64,000 nucleotides of DNA from Pseudonocardia sp. EC080619-01 (GTDB lineage Bacteria > Actinomycetota > Actinomycetes > Mycobacteriales > Pseudonocardiaceae): the NCBI RefSeq assembly GCF_001420995.1, contig NZ_CP012184.1, positions 3,394,501 to 3,458,500 of the forward strand. Reading direction: 5' to 3'. Positions 10,238 through 20,116 of this stretch are shown here, piece by piece. Under the pieces are notes generated by a model. That model made no database searches. It worked only from the letters and a program-made list of their open reading frames with translations, and was not told the origin of the DNA. Position 1 is the stretch's first letter. Every line of letters begins with the position of its first letter. The position numbers and the translations under genes were made by a program.

Positions 10238-10269
10238 CTTTTATGCGGTTCGCTCGCAGTGGAGGTCCC

Positions 10270-11310
10270 GTGCGCACCCGACCCGTTCCGCGCCGTCTGG
10301 TCCCGGCCGCCCTGCTCTCCGCGGCGGCCCTCGTACTGGCCGGCTGCGGCGGCCCGCCCGCCCCGGAGGCGGCCGACCCGGCGGCGGCCGGGGCCGTCAC
10401 CGAGACGAACTGCGGCCTTCCCGTCACCGTTCCCGGCCCGCCGGAGCGGATCTACGCCCTCTACCAGCCGGCGATCGAGACCGTCCACGCGCTGGGCCTG
10501 TCCGACAGGCTCGTCGGCACCGCCTATCTCGACGCGCAGGTGCTCGAGCCCTACGCCGAGGCCCAGGCCGGGGTGCCCTACGTGCCGGACCTCCCGACCC
10601 GCGAGGCCCTGCTGGCGGCGACCCCGGACTTCGTCATGTCCGGCTACAACAACGCGTTCGCGACCTCCGGGACCGAGGGCATCAGCACCCGGGCCGACCT
10701 CGCGGGGCTCGGCGTGCAGAGCTGGATCTCGGCGCCGCTGTGCCCCTCCGCGGACGGACTGTCCGACGAGGCGATCGACCCCGACCAGGTGTCGATGGAG
10801 ACCGTCCACGAGGACCTCCGCGGTCTCGGCCGGGTGTTCGGCGTCGAGGAGCGGGCCGAGGAGCTCGTCGCCGACCTGCAGGCCCGGGCGACGGCTGTCG
10901 AGGAGCGGGTGGCGGGCAGGCCGCGCCCGTCGGTCGCGATCCTGCTCAACGACGACGACGGCAGCTACCGGGTCGCCTCCGGGATCGACTTCGGCACCAG
11001 GGTGCTGGAGATGGCCGGCGCGGAGAACGCCTTCGCCGACCTCCGCGAGCGGCGCCACGTCGCGGTGTCCAAGGAGGAGCTGATCGCCAGGGACCCGGAC
11101 GTCATCCTCACCTCGACCTGCTGCGACGCCACGACGACCGTCGCCGACGGCGAGGCCGACGTGCAGAAGGTCCGCGACGACCCCGCGCTGTCCGGCAGCA
11201 CCGCGGTGCGCGAGGGGAAGGTCTTCCCGTTCCTCTTCGCCGACCGTGCTGCCGGTATCCGCGGTCCGCACGCCGCCGAGCGGGTCGCGGACCTGGTCCA
11301 CCCCGAGTGA
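10270..11310 (+). CDS. FecB-type ABC transporter substrate-binding lipoprotein
   Basis: The GTG at 10270 is chosen because GGAGG (10261-10265) lies 4 bases before it and the product then begins with a clean lipoprotein signal, MRTRPVPRRLVPAALLSAA followed by LVLAGC. The in-frame upstream ATG at 10213 would add a charged leader. The 346-residue product has the two-lobed helical-backbone fold: PPERIYALYQPAIETVHALG opens the first lobe and ELIARDPDVILTS lies in the second. It resembles the receptor encoded at 20117-21106 (both carry a T-x-NCG/DNCG motif after the signal). First gene of a four-gene importer operon, overlapping the permease gene by GTGA. The ligand could be a ferric siderophore or another metal chelate. 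Confidence 0.87.
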   Translation: MRTRPVPRRLVPAALLSAAALVLAGCGGPPAPEAADPAAAGAVTETNCGLPVTVPGPPERIYALYQPAIETVHALGLSDRLVGTAYLDAQVLEPYAEAQAGVPYVPDLPTREALLAATPDFVMSGYNNAFATSGTEGISTRADLAGLGVQSWISAPLCPSADGLSDEAIDPDQVSMETVHEDLRGLGRVFGVEERAEELVADLQARATAVEERVAGRPRPSVAILLNDDDGSYRVASGIDFGTRVLEMAGAENAFADLRERRHVAVSKEELIARDPDVILTSTCCDATTTVADGEADVQKVRDDPALSGSTAVREGKVFPFLFADRAAGIRGPHAAERVADLVHPE

Positions 11311-12335
11311 CGGCGACCGCCCCCGCTCCGGTGCTCCGGCCCCGGCCGGCCGCTCCGTGGGCGGTGCCGGGCGGGCTGCTCGTGGTCGCCGCCGCCACCG
11401 TGCTGTCGATGAAGGTCGGTGCCCGGCCGCTGTCATGGGCGGAGCTGGCCGACGGGCTCCTGCGGTTCGGCGGCTCGCCGACCGACATCGTCGTCCGGCA
11501 CGTGCGGCTGCCGCGGACGCTCGCCGGCCTGATCACCGGCGCCTGCCTCGGGCTGGCGGGTGCCGTGGCACAGGGGATCACCCGCAACCCGCTCGCCGGG
11601 CCGGGCACGCTCGGGGTGAACGCCGGTGCGGCCGGGGCGATGATCCTCGTGATGGCGTCGGCGGGCATCGGCTCGCTGGCCGGCCACGTCTGGTTCGGCT
11701 TCCTGGGCGGTGCGCTGGCGGCGCTCGCCGTCTACGCGATCGGCGGGTCCGGGCGCGACGGCGCGACCCCGGTGAAACTGGCGCTGGCCGGAGCCGCGGT
11801 CAGTGCGCTGATCACGGCGGCGACGTCGGCGGTCGTGCTGCTCGACCGGGAGCTGTTCGCCCGGTTCCGGTACTGGATCGTCGGCTCGCTGGCCCGCGCC
11901 GATCTCCTCACGGTCGGGCAGGCCGTGCCGTTCGCCGTCGCCGGGGTGCTGCTCGCGGTCGCGCTGGTCCGGCGCCTCGACGCCGTCGCGCTCGGCGAGG
12001 ACACCTCCCGCAGCCTCGGTGCCCGGCCCGGCCCCACCCGCGTCACCGGGCTGGTGGCGGTCGTCGTCCTGGCCGGGACGGCGACGGCGGTCGCGGGGCC
12101 CGTGGCGTTCGTCGGGCTGGTCGCGCCGCACGCCGCGCGGGCGCTGGTGGGCACCGCACACCGGTGGGTGCTGCCGGTGTCCGCGCTGCTCGCGGCGGGC
12201 CTCGTGCTGCTCGCCGACGTCGCGGGCCGGGTGGTGATCGCGCCCGAGGAGGTGCAGATCGGGGTGACCGCGGCCGTGCTCGGCGGCCCGGTGTTCCTGC
12301 ACCTCGTGCGGACGCGGAAGGTGGCCGCCCTGTGA
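11307..12335 (+). CDS. FecCD-family iron-complex ABC permease (subunit 1)
   Basis: A 342-residue polytopic membrane protein. The GTG at 11307 overlaps the receptor stop. Hallmarks are VRLPRTLAGLITGACLGLAG, AQGITRNPLAGPGTLG (FecCD family conserved loop) and GPVAFVGLVAPHAARALVG near the C-terminus, the loop that contacts the ATPase. It should pair with the next permease as a heterodimeric channel for import of iron chelates across the plasma membrane. All junctions in this operon are 4-base overlaps. Confidence 0.9.
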   Translation: MTATAPAPVLRPRPAAPWAVPGGLLVVAAATVLSMKVGARPLSWAELADGLLRFGGSPTDIVVRHVRLPRTLAGLITGACLGLAGAVAQGITRNPLAGPGTLGVNAGAAGAMILVMASAGIGSLAGHVWFGFLGGALAALAVYAIGGSGRDGATPVKLALAGAAVSALITAATSAVVLLDRELFARFRYWIVGSLARADLLTVGQAVPFAVAGVLLAVALVRRLDAVALGEDTSRSLGARPGPTRVTGLVAVVVLAGTATAVAGPVAFVGLVAPHAARALVGTAHRWVLPVSALLAAGLVLLADVAGRVVIAPEEVQIGVTAAVLGGPVFLHLVRTRKVAAL

Positions 12336-13375
12336 GCGCGCCGGGGACGCTCGTGTTCCGCCGTGGCCCGGTCTCCGCGCGGGTGGGTGTCCGCGGGCTG
12401 CTGCTCGGGGCAGCGGTCTGGCCGGCTGCGGTCGCCGTCGCGCTGTGGGCGACGACGGTCGGCGAGTACCCGATGCCGCTCGCGACCGTGCTCGACACGC
12501 TCGCCGGGAACGGCACGCTGCTCACCTACGACGTCGTCGTGAACCACCGGCTGCCCCGCGCGATCACCGGGGTGCTGGTCGGCGCGGCCTTCGGGATCGC
12601 AGGCACCCTGTTCCAGCGGATCGCGCGCAACCCGCTGGTCAGCCCGGACGTGATCGGGATCAACGCGGGGGCGTCGGCCGGTGCGATCGTGATGATCATC
12701 GGGTTCGGGGCCTCCGCCGCCTGGGTGACCGGCGGGGCGCTCGCCGGGGCCGGGGTCGCCGCCGTCGCGGTGTACACGATCGCCTACCGGAACGGGTTCT
12801 CCGGCTACCGGCTCGTGCTGGTCGGGATCGGCGTCGCCGCGATCCTCAGCGCGGCGGCGACGTTCCTGCTCGGCCGGGCCGACGTCAATGCCGCCCACCA
12901 GGCGGCGATCTGGCTGGTGGGGAGCCTGTCCGGCCGGTCGTGGCCGGACGTCGTGCCGGTCGCGCTGGGCCTGTGCCTGCTGCTGCCACCGGTGCTGGGC
13001 CTGACCCGGCGGTTGCAGGTGCTGGAGCTGGGCGACGACCTCGCCCGGTCGCTCTCGCCCCGGATCGGCCGGGCCCGTGCCGTGCTGCTGGCCTGCGCCG
13101 TCGGACTGTCGGCGGTCGCGACCGCCTCGGCGGGGCCGGTCGGCTTCGTCGCGCTCGTCGCACCGCAGATCGTGCGACGGGTGCTGGCCGAGCGCAGTCC
13201 CGGCCTGCTGGCGTCGGCCGGGACGGGAGCTCTCGTCGTGGTGGCGGCCGACCTGGTGGCCCGCACCGCGTTCCTGCCCCGCGAGCTCCCGGTCGGGGTG
13301 CTGACCGCGCTCGTGGGTGCGCCCGTACTCATCGCACTGCTGGTGCGCAGCAACCGGATCGGAGCGAGCGGATGA
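12332..13375 (+). CDS. FecCD-family iron-complex ABC permease (subunit 2)
   Basis: A 347-residue second permease. The GTG at 12332 overlaps the stop of the first. Family motifs are NHRLPRAITGVLVGAAFGIAG, ARNPLVSPDVIGINAGASAG and GPVGFVALVAPQIVRRVL. It has the usual FecCD set of about ten membrane helices and is expected to form a heterodimer with the preceding permease, energised by the ATPase that follows. Confidence 0.9.
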   Translation: MSAPGTLVFRRGPVSARVGVRGLLLGAAVWPAAVAVALWATTVGEYPMPLATVLDTLAGNGTLLTYDVVVNHRLPRAITGVLVGAAFGIAGTLFQRIARNPLVSPDVIGINAGASAGAIVMIIGFGASAAWVTGGALAGAGVAAVAVYTIAYRNGFSGYRLVLVGIGVAAILSAAATFLLGRADVNAAHQAAIWLVGSLSGRSWPDVVPVALGLCLLLPPVLGLTRRLQVLELGDDLARSLSPRIGRARAVLLACAVGLSAVATASAGPVGFVALVAPQIVRRVLAERSPGLLASAGTGALVVVAADLVARTAFLPRELPVGVLTALVGAPVLIALLVRSNRIGASG

Positions 13376-14151
13376 CGCTGACCGGCCAGGACCTCCGCCT
13401 CGGCTACACGGCCGCGACGATGGTCGTCGACGGCGAGTCCGTCACGATCCCCGACGGGCGGATCACCGTGATCGTCGGGCCGAACGCGTGCGGCAAGTCG
13501 ACGCTGCTGCGCGGGCTCGCCGGGCTGATGCGCCCGCACGGCGGCCGGGTACTGCTCGACGGCGCCGAGCTCGCCGGGCTGCCCGCGACCGAGGTGGCCC
13601 GGCGGATCGGCGTGCTGCCCCAGCAGCCGGCCACCCCCGACGGGATCACCGTCGCCGATCTCGTCGGGCGCGGGCGGCACCCGCACCAGCGCTGGTTCCG
13701 GCAGTGGTCCGCCGACGACGAGCGCGCCGTCGCCGCCGCCCGGGCCGCGACCGGGCTGGACGACCTCGCCGACCGGCCCGTCGCCGAGCTCTCGGGCGGG
13801 CAGCGCCAGCGCGCCTGGATCGCGCTGGTGCTCGCCCAGGGCCCGGAGACGATGCTGCTCGACGAGCCGACGACGTTCCTCGATCTCGCCCACCAGCTCG
13901 ACGTCCTGGAGCTGCTGCGCGGGGTCAACGCCGGGCAGGGGCGGACGGTCGTGATGGTGCTGCACGACCTGGAGCTCGCCGCGCGCTACGCGCACCACCT
14001 GATCGCGATGTCGGACGGGCGGATCGTCGCCGAGGGCGCCCCGTCCGACGTCGTCACCTCCGAGCTCGTGTCGTCGGTGTTCGGGGTGGACGCGCTCGTC
14101 ATGCCGGACCCGCTCACCGGGACACCGCTGGTGCTGCCGCGCCCGCGCTGA
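13372..14151 (+). CDS. Iron-complex ABC transporter ATP-binding protein (FepC/FecE-like)
   Basis: A 259-residue single-domain ATPase. Walker A is GPNACGKST, the signature is LSGGQRQRAW, Walker B is TMLLDEPTTFLDL, and the switch histidine is in VLHDLELAARYAHHL. The ATG at 13372 overlaps the permease stop (ATGA). Hydrolyses ATP in the cytoplasm to drive the FecCD-type channel. Last gene of the operon; its end lies 2 bases from the convergent regulator gene. Confidence 0.92.
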   Translation: MTLTGQDLRLGYTAATMVVDGESVTIPDGRITVIVGPNACGKSTLLRGLAGLMRPHGGRVLLDGAELAGLPATEVARRIGVLPQQPATPDGITVADLVGRGRHPHQRWFRQWSADDERAVAAARAATGLDDLADRPVAELSGGQRQRAWIALVLAQGPETMLLDEPTTFLDLAHQLDVLELLRGVNAGQGRTVVMVLHDLELAARYAHHLIAMSDGRIVAEGAPSDVVTSELVSSVFGVDALVMPDPLTGTPLVLPRPR

Positions 14152-14153
14152 GC

Positions 14154-15575
14154 TCAGCCGGTCGGGTACGGCACGAACGTGCTGCGGTCCTCCTGGATCG
14201 ACGGGGCGTGGTCCAGCCGCGGGAACGCGCGCTGCGGGCACGCGTCCCGGCTGCACACCCGGCACCCGGCGCCGATCGGGGTGGCCGCGGCGGGGTCGTC
14301 GAGATCCAGCCCGGCGGAGTAGACGAGCCGGTGGGCGTGCCGGAGCTCGCAGCCCAGAGCGATCGCGAACGTCTTGCCCGGGCTGCCCCAGCGCCGCCGT
14401 GAGCCGTGCACGGTGCGGGCCACCCACAGGTAGCGGGCACCGTCCGGCATGGACGCGACCTGCACGTGGATCTCCCCTGGCGCGGTGAAGGCGTGGTACA
14501 CGTTCCACAGCGGGCAGGTCCCGCCGCCCCGCGAGAAGTGGAACCCGCTGGCCGACTGGCGTTTCGACATGTTCCCCGCCCGGTCCACCCGCACGAACGA
14601 GAAGGGCACGCCCGGCTCGGACGGCCGCTGCAGGGTCGACAGGCGGTGGCAGATCGTCTCGAAACCCTGTCCGAAGTGGTCGGCGAGCCGCTGGACGTCG
14701 TACCGGAACTCCTCGGCCGTGGCCCGGAACTCTCCGTAGGGGAGCGTCAGCGCGGAGGCGAAGTAGCGGGCCAGCCCGATCCGGGTGAGGGTGCGGGTCG
14801 CCTCGTCGCCGGAGTCCTCGGCGGCGAGCGCGTCGATGACGTGGTCCTGTTCCAGGAAGCCGAGCTGGGTCGCCATCCGGAACGCCTGCTGGCCGGGCCG
14901 CAGGGTGGGCGACAGGCGCAGCACCCGGTGCGTGCGGTCGTAGCTGTGCAGCTCGCCGGCGCCCTCGGGATCGGTGTCGTCCAGGCCGGCGATGCTCACC
15001 CCGTGTCGGCCGCGCAGGCGCTCGGCCAGCGCCCGGCGGACCTCGCCGCGACGTACACCGATCTCCGCCGCGAGGTCCTCGCCCGCGTCGTCGAGGTCGG
15101 CGATGTGGTTGCGCCGCCGGTAGAAGAAGTCGCGCACCTGCTCGTGCGGGGACGCGGACCGGACCCGGTCGCTGCCGTCGCGCGGGGAGTCGGTCGCCGC
15201 GGCGAGGTGCTCGTCGGCCCGCCGCCACCGCCGGTACAGCTCCAGCACCGCGTCGGCGGCGGTCGGCATCTCGGCGGCGAGCCGCTCGATCTCGGTCGGC
15301 GACACCGCCCCGGCCGGTGTCGTCGTCTCGGCGAACACCTCGTGCAGCTCCGCGACGAGCCGCTCGGGGCGGCGCGCGGCGAAGAACGCGGCGTCGACCC
15401 CGAACACCTCGGTGATCCGCAGCAGGACGGGCACCGTGAGCGGGCGGGACCCGTGCTCGATCTGGTTCAGGTAGCTCGGCGAGATCCCCAGCGTGCGGGC
15501 GAGCGACGCCTGGCTCATCGACCGCGTCTCCCGCAGGCTCCGGAGCCGGGTTCCCGGGACACCTGTGGCAGCCAT
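14154..15575 (-). CDS. prpR: XRE/IrrE-domain regulator of the ScfR family (PrpR/RamB-like)
   Basis: A 473-residue DNA-binding protein. Residues about 8-62 are an XRE helix-turn-helix (LRSLRETRSMSQASLARTLG, SPSYLNQIEHG); the middle resembles the IrrE/ImmA-type domain; the C-terminal third carries a cysteine cluster (C-RVC-SRDAC) as in the short-chain fatty acyl regulator family. Known members are Corynebacterium RamB (glyoxylate cycle) and mycobacterial PrpR (propionyl-CoA responsive, controlling prpDC and icl1, with an Fe-S cluster). Divergence from isocitrate lyase and the nearby prpDBC operon make that role very likely. Repeated TTCGCA-type motifs sit in the shared upstream region, suggesting autoregulation. 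Whether it is closer to RamB or PrpR cannot be settled here. Confidence 0.85.
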   Translation of the reverse strand: MAATGVPGTRLRSLRETRSMSQASLARTLGISPSYLNQIEHGSRPLTVPVLLRITEVFGVDAAFFAARRPERLVAELHEVFAETTTPAGAVSPTEIERLAAEMPTAADAVLELYRRWRRADEHLAAATDSPRDGSDRVRSASPHEQVRDFFYRRRNHIADLDDAGEDLAAEIGVRRGEVRRALAERLRGRHGVSIAGLDDTDPEGAGELHSYDRTHRVLRLSPTLRPGQQAFRMATQLGFLEQDHVIDALAAEDSGDEATRTLTRIGLARYFASALTLPYGEFRATAEEFRYDVQRLADHFGQGFETICHRLSTLQRPSEPGVPFSFVRVDRAGNMSKRQSASGFHFSRGGGTCPLWNVYHAFTAPGEIHVQVASMPDGARYLWVARTVHGSRRRWGSPGKTFAIALGCELRHAHRLVYSAGLDLDDPAAATPIGAGCRVCSRDACPQRAFPRLDHAPSIQEDRSTFVPYPTG

Positions 15576-15600
15576 CCCCGGATGCTAGCGAAGATCGGTG

Positions 15601-15619
15601 TTCGCAAGATTCGCAGAAT
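15601..15619. promoter_or_regulatory. Putative PrpR/RamB operator in the prpR-aceA intergenic region
   Basis: TTCGCAAGATTCGCAGAAT is a tandem of two TTCGCA half motifs. Related copies follow at about 15633-15647 (GTGCAGAAGTTGGCA) and 15762-15774 (ACTTCGCAGAAGG, overlapping the aceA ribosome-binding site). RamB is known to bind TTTGCAAA-like repeats. The same tandem occurs upstream of prpD (25771-25790, opposite strand). Confidence 0.5.
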
Positions 15620-15782
15620 CGCCCCGGAAGATGTGCAGAAGTTGGCACGACGCCACCGTCGCTGATCACCGTTCTCACTCCGAAGCTGGTCACACCCCGT
15701 TCGAGAGCCGACGCGGCGTCCGGTCACCCCCGGCCGTCACGTGAGGCGACGCACGAACGAGACTTCGCAGAAGGAGCACGAC

Positions 15783-17081
15783 ATGACCGGGAGCACCCGG
15801 CAGGAGCGGATCGACGAGCTGACCCGGCAGTGGTCTGAGGACCCCCGCTGGGCGGGCGTCACCCGCGGTCACACCGCCGAGGACGTGGTGGCGCTGTCCG
15901 GCAGCGTCCGCGAGGAGCACACGCTGGCCCGGCTCGGCGCCGAGCGTCTCTGGGACCTGCTGCACGAGCGGGACTACGTGCACGCGCTGGGAGCCCTGAC
16001 CGGCAACCAGGCGGTGCAGAGCGTCCGGGCGGGCCTGGAGGCGATCTACCTGTCCGGCTGGCAGGTCGCGGCCGACGCCAACCTGGCCGGCCAGACCTAT
16101 CCGGACCAGAGCCTGTACCCGGCGAACTCGGTGCCGTCGGTGGTGCGCCGCATCAACAACGCGTTGCTGCGGGCCGACGAGATCACCACGCTCGAGCGGC
16201 GCGAGGACGTCGACCCGCACTGGCTCGCGCCGATCGTCGCCGACGCCGAGGCGGGCTTCGGCGGTCCGCTGAACGCCTTCGAGCTGATGAAGGGCATGAT
16301 CGCCGCCGGTGCCGCGGGCGTGCACTGGGAGGACCAGCTCGCGTCGGAGAAGAAGTGCGGCCACCTCGGCGGCAAGGTGCTGGTCCCGACCTCGCAGCAC
16401 GTCCGCACCCTGAACGCGGCCAGGCTGGCCGCCGACATCGCCGACGTGCCGTCGGTGATCGTGGCCCGGACCGATGCACAGGCCGCCAACCTGATCACCT
16501 CCGACGTCGACGAGCGCGACCGGCCGTACCTCACCGGGGAGCGCACCGCGGAGGGCTTCCACCGGGTGACCGGCGGCATCGACCCGTGCATCACCCGTGG
16601 CCTGGCCTACGCCCCGTACTCGGACCTGCTGTGGATGGAGACCTCGGTCCCGGACCTGGACCTGGCCCGCAAGTACGCCGAGGCGATCAAGGGTGAGTTC
16701 CCGGACCAGATGCTGGCCTACAACTGCTCGCCGTCGTTCAACTGGCGCAAGCACCTCGACGACGACACGATCGCCCGCTTCCAGCGCGAGCTGGGCGCGA
16801 TGGGCTACGCGTTCCAGTTCATCACCCTGGCGGGCTTCCACGCGCTGAACCACTCGATGTTCGACCTGGCCAGTGGCTACGCCGTGAACGGCATGACCTC
16901 CTACGTCGAGCTGCAGGAGCGCGAGTTCGCGGCCGAGGCCGACGGCTACACCGCGGTCAAGCACCAGCGCGAGGTCGGGACGGGCTGGTTCGACGCGGTC
17001 TCCACCGCGGTCAACCCGGAGTCGTCGACGACGGCGCTGGCCGGGTCGACCGAGGCCGAGCAGTTCACCCGCGCCCGATGA
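15783..17081 (+). CDS. aceA: Isocitrate lyase
   Basis: A 432-residue enzyme, usual length for the short bacterial form. It cleaves isocitrate to succinate and glyoxylate in the glyoxylate shunt, and in actinobacteria can also act on 2-methylisocitrate. The catalytic loop KKCGHLGGK and the [19 protein letters not shown] segment are present. The ATG at 15783 follows AAGGAG; a GTG 42 bases upstream lacks a good ribosome-binding site. Divergent from the regulator and overlapping the citrate/methylcitrate synthase gene downstream by ATGA, so both shunt and methylcitrate functions appear co-regulated. Confidence 0.96.
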   Translation: MTGSTRQERIDELTRQWSEDPRWAGVTRGHTAEDVVALSGSVREEHTLARLGAERLWDLLHERDYVHALGALTGNQAVQSVRAGLEAIYLSGWQVAADANLAGQTYPDQSLYPANSVPSVVRRINNALLRADEITTLERREDVDPHWLAPIVADAEAGFGGPLNAFELMKGMIAAGAAGVHWEDQLASEKKCGHLGGKVLVPTSQHVRTLNAARLAADIADVPSVIVARTDAQAANLITSDVDERDRPYLTGERTAEGFHRVTGGIDPCITRGLAYAPYSDLLWMETSVPDLDLARKYAEAIKGEFPDQMLAYNCSPSFNWRKHLDDDTIARFQRELGAMGYAFQFITLAGFHALNHSMFDLASGYAVNGMTSYVELQEREFAAEADGYTAVKHQREVGTGWFDAVSTAVNPESSTTALAGSTEAEQFTRAR

Positions 17082-18202
17082 CCGGCGACCCCGGCATCCG
17101 CCGCGGACTGGTCGGTGTCGTCGCCGACTCGACCGCGATCTCCGACGTCGATCCCGGCCACAACGTGCTCCTCTACCGGGGCTACCCCGCGCAGGACCTG
17201 GTCGAGCGGCACGGGTTCCTGGAGGTCGCGCACCTGCTGTGGACCGGCGAGCTGCCCGACTCCGGCGAGCTCGTGGAACTGGACGGTCGCGAACGGTCGC
17301 TGCGGACGATCGAGCCCGCGCTGGAGCGGTTGCTGCTGTCACTGCCGCCGGCCTGCCATCCGATGGACGTGCTGCGCACGGCGGTCAGCTGGCTCGGCGC
17401 GGTCGACCCGGAGGCCGACGACCCGTCGCCGGAGGCCGGCCGGGAGAAGGCGATGCGGCTGCTGGCCGTGCTGCCCACCGTCGTCGCCCTGGAGCAGCGC
17501 CGCCGGCGGGGGCAGGAGCCGATCGCGCCGCGCGAGGACCTGCCGTACGCGGAGAACTTCTTCCACATGACCTTCGGGCAGGTGCCCGAGCCCGAGGTGG
17601 TGCGCGCTTTCGAGGTGTCGATGATGTTGTTCGCCGAGCACAGCTTCAACGCCTCCGCCTTCACCGCCCGGGTCGTGACCTCCACCCGCTCCGATCTCCA
17701 CAGCGCGGTCGTCGGTGCGATCGGAGCGCTGAAGGGGTCGTTGCACGGCGGGGCGAACCAGGCCGTGATGGAGCAGTTCGCCGAGATCGGCGACCCGGAC
17801 GACGTCGACGAGTGGCTGAACGCGCGGCTCGGTGCCGGTGACACGGTCATGGGCTTCGGCCACCGGGTCTACAAGCGTGGGGACTCCCGCGTGCCGATCC
17901 TGCACCGCGAACTGCGCCGGATCGCCGACCTGCGCGGTGGCCGGGACCTGCTGGCCTTCTACGAGGTGCTCGCCGGGGCGATGCTGCGGGACAAGGGGCT
18001 GCGTCCCAACCTCGACTACGCGGCCGGCCCCCTGTACCACCTCATGGGGTTCGACACCCCGCTGTTCACGCCGCTGTTCGTCATGTCGCGGATCAGCGGC
18101 TGGGCCGCGCACGTCGTCGAACAGGCCGGCGACAACGTCCTGATCCGCCCGGTCGCCGCCTACGACGGGAAGGCGAGGAGGGAGGTGCCCGCGGGCCGGT
18201 GA
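17078..18202 (+). CDS. prpC: Citrate synthase / 2-methylcitrate synthase (copy 1)
   Basis: A 374-residue type I citrate-synthase family protein. It condenses acetyl-CoA or propionyl-CoA with oxaloacetate. Catalytic-site segments are [12 protein letters not shown] (first His), [15 protein letters not shown] (second His) and [17 protein letters not shown] (Asp). Its start overlaps the aceA stop. A second copy of about the same length is encoded at 22085-23212 within the prpDBC operon. Pairing with isocitrate lyase suggests this copy serves combined acetate/propionate use. Substrate preference cannot be read from the sequence. Confidence 0.9.
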   Translation: MTGDPGIRRGLVGVVADSTAISDVDPGHNVLLYRGYPAQDLVERHGFLEVAHLLWTGELPDSGELVELDGRERSLRTIEPALERLLLSLPPACHPMDVLRTAVSWLGAVDPEADDPSPEAGREKAMRLLAVLPTVVALEQRRRRGQEPIAPREDLPYAENFFHMTFGQVPEPEVVRAFEVSMMLFAEHSFNASAFTARVVTSTRSDLHSAVVGAIGALKGSLHGGANQAVMEQFAEIGDPDDVDEWLNARLGAGDTVMGFGHRVYKRGDSRVPILHRELRRIADLRGGRDLLAFYEVLAGAMLRDKGLRPNLDYAAGPLYHLMGFDTPLFTPLFVMSRISGWAAHVVEQAGDNVLIRPVAAYDGKARREVPAGR

Positions 18203-18227
18203 CGTCCCGGCCCGCCCCGGTGCGGGT

Positions 18228-18992
18228 TCAGGGCGAGAGGACGACGAGCGGGCAGCCCGCCGAGGGATGCTCCAGCACGGTCGCGGTGACGCCGTAGACG
18301 GCGCCGATCCGCTCCGGCGTGAGCACCTCGGCGGGCGTCCCCGTCGCCACCGCCCGGCCGCCGTCGAGCAGGCAGATCCGGTCGCAGTACCGCGCGGCGA
18401 GGTTCAGGTCGTGCAACGCGACGAGCGCTGGCAGCCCCAGCTCGCCGACCAGCTCCAGGAGTGCGAGCTGGTGCCGGACGTCGAGATGGTTGGTCGGCTC
18501 GTCCATCACCAGCAGTGACGGCCGTCCCACCAGCGCCCGCGCCACCAGCGCCCGCTGGCGTTCCCCGCCGGACAGCGTGGCGAGCCGGCGCCCGGCGAGC
18601 CGGGTGAGGTCGAGCACCTCCAGTGCCGCTCCGGCCAGGGCGTGGTCGACCGGGTCGTCCGCCTGCAGCGCCCGCTTGTGCGGGGACCGGCCCATCGCGA
18701 CGATCTCGCGGACCGTCAGCGGGAAGTCGGTCGGCACGTCCTGCATCACCACACCGACCCGGCGGGCCACCCGTCGAGCGGGCCCCTCCCGGGCGTCGGC
18801 GCCGTCGACCAGCACACGTCCGGACGCGGGCCGGTTGACCCGGTAGACGGTGCGCAGCAGCGAGGACTTGCCGCTGCCGTTCGGTCCGAGCAGCCCGACC
18901 GTCTCGCCGGCCCCCACCTCCAGCGACACGCCGGCGACCAGCGTCGCGGCGCCGGCGGTCACCGTCACGTCCTCGATGCGCAGCGGGGTCAC
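18228..18992 (-). CDS. Iron-complex ABC transporter ATP-binding protein (second importer)
   Basis: A 254-residue ATPase. Walker A GPNGSGKSS, signature LSGGERQRALVARA, Walker B LLVMDEPTNHLDV and switch His in ALHDLNLAARYCDR are intact. It overlaps the upstream permease by 4 bases and is the last gene of a receptor-permease-ATPase operon. Only one permease gene is present, so the channel is probably a homodimer, as in BtuC-type importers. Confidence 0.9.
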   Translation of the reverse strand: MTPLRIEDVTVTAGAATLVAGVSLEVGAGETVGLLGPNGSGKSSLLRTVYRVNRPASGRVLVDGADAREGPARRVARRVGVVMQDVPTDFPLTVREIVAMGRSPHKRALQADDPVDHALAGAALEVLDLTRLAGRRLATLSGGERQRALVARALVGRPSLLVMDEPTNHLDVRHQLALLELVGELGLPALVALHDLNLAARYCDRICLLDGGRAVATGTPAEVLTPERIGAVYGVTATVLEHPSAGCPLVVLSP

Positions 18993-19990
18993 CGGTGCTC
19001 CTCCCGGCGCCCGTCGCGGCGTAGCAGCCAGACGAAGAACGGTCCGCCGACCAGCGCGGTCACGATCCCGACCGGGATCTCCTCGGGGCTGATCACCGTG
19101 CGGGCCACGAGATCGGCGAGCACGGTGAACACCGCGCCGACCAGCACCGCGACCGGCAGCCCGCGGCGGTGCCCGGCGCCGACCATGAAGCGCACGACGT
19201 GCGGAAGCATCAGCCCCACGAACCCGATCACGCCGCTCACCGCGACGGTCACCCCCACCAGCACCGCGATCACGACGAACATCAGCTGCCGGAACCGGTG
19301 CACGTCCAGGCCGAGTGCCCCGGCGCTCTCGTCACCGGCGAGCAGCAGGTCGAGTTCGCGGGCCCGTCCCAGCAGCAGCACCAGGCCCGCGACCAGGACG
19401 ACCGCGGGGCCGAGCAGCAGCTCCCAGCGGGTCGCGCCGAACCCGCCGAGGGTCCAGAACAGCACCTGCGAGGCGAGGGTGGGACTGGGTGCGGTGAGCA
19501 CCAGCAGGCTGGTCAGCGCGGACAGCACCGACCCGACCGCGACACCACCGAGGATCAGCCGCAGCACGGTGATCCGGCCGGCCGAGCGGGCGATCGTCAG
19601 GACCACGGCCAGCGTCGCCAGTGCCCCGGCGAAGGCCGCGACGTTGAGCGTCAGCGCCCCGGCCCCGAGCAGCCCGAACCGCATCACGACGACGGCGCCG
19701 GTCGCGGCGCCCGAGGAGACCCCGATGACGCTCGGACCGGCGAGCGGGTTGCGGACCACCGCCTGCAGGACCATCCCGGCCACCGTGAGTGTCGCCCCGA
19801 CGAGGGCGGCCAGCAGGACCCGGGGCAGCCGGGTGTCGGCGACGATGAGGTCCTGCGCACGGGACCAGTCCGGGGCGGGGACCAGGGCGGTCCCGCCGAG
19901 GCGGTGCGCGAGGATCCGCCAGGTCTGCGACCACGGCACCGCCACCGATCCGGTCGCGAGCGCCGCCCCGGTGACGGCGACGAGCAGCAC
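18989..19990 (-). CDS. FecCD-family ABC permease (second importer)
   Basis: A 333-residue polytopic protein with FecCD hallmarks DTRLPRVLLAALVGATLT, LQAVVRNPLAGPSVIGVSSG and GVIGFVGLMLPHVVRFMVG. The GTG at 19990 is the only usual start codon in this frame after the receptor stop; it places the first membrane helix directly at the N-terminus. The 126-base gap to the receptor gene stays open in frame but has no start codon. Confidence 0.88.
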   Translation of the reverse strand: MLLVAVTGAALATGSVAVPWSQTWRILAHRLGGTALVPAPDWSRAQDLIVADTRLPRVLLAALVGATLTVAGMVLQAVVRNPLAGPSVIGVSSGAATGAVVVMRFGLLGAGALTLNVAAFAGALATLAVVLTIARSAGRITVLRLILGGVAVGSVLSALTSLLVLTAPSPTLASQVLFWTLGGFGATRWELLLGPAVVLVAGLVLLLGRARELDLLLAGDESAGALGLDVHRFRQLMFVVIAVLVGVTVAVSGVIGFVGLMLPHVVRFMVGAGHRRGLPVAVLVGAVFTVLADLVARTVISPEEIPVGIVTALVGGPFFVWLLRRDGRREEHR

Positions 19991-20116
19991 CGCGAGCCCA
20001 CGCGACGACCAGGGGCAGCGGGTACCGTCCCGCGGCCCGTGCGACGGGACCGGCGGCGGCGCCGCGCGGGAGGGCGCCGTCGGGCCGCAGGACGGCGACG
20101 AGCTCGGCGCGCCGGG

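Noticed and set aside
15741..15782. Longer N-terminus for isocitrate lyase from GTG 15741
   Set aside because: AAGGAG sits just before the ATG at 15783, and the upstream residues overlap operator-like repeats and lack family similarity.
18203..18227. Terminator between the convergent synthase and ATPase genes
   Set aside because: The 25-base gap is GC-rich but has no stem long enough to support the call.
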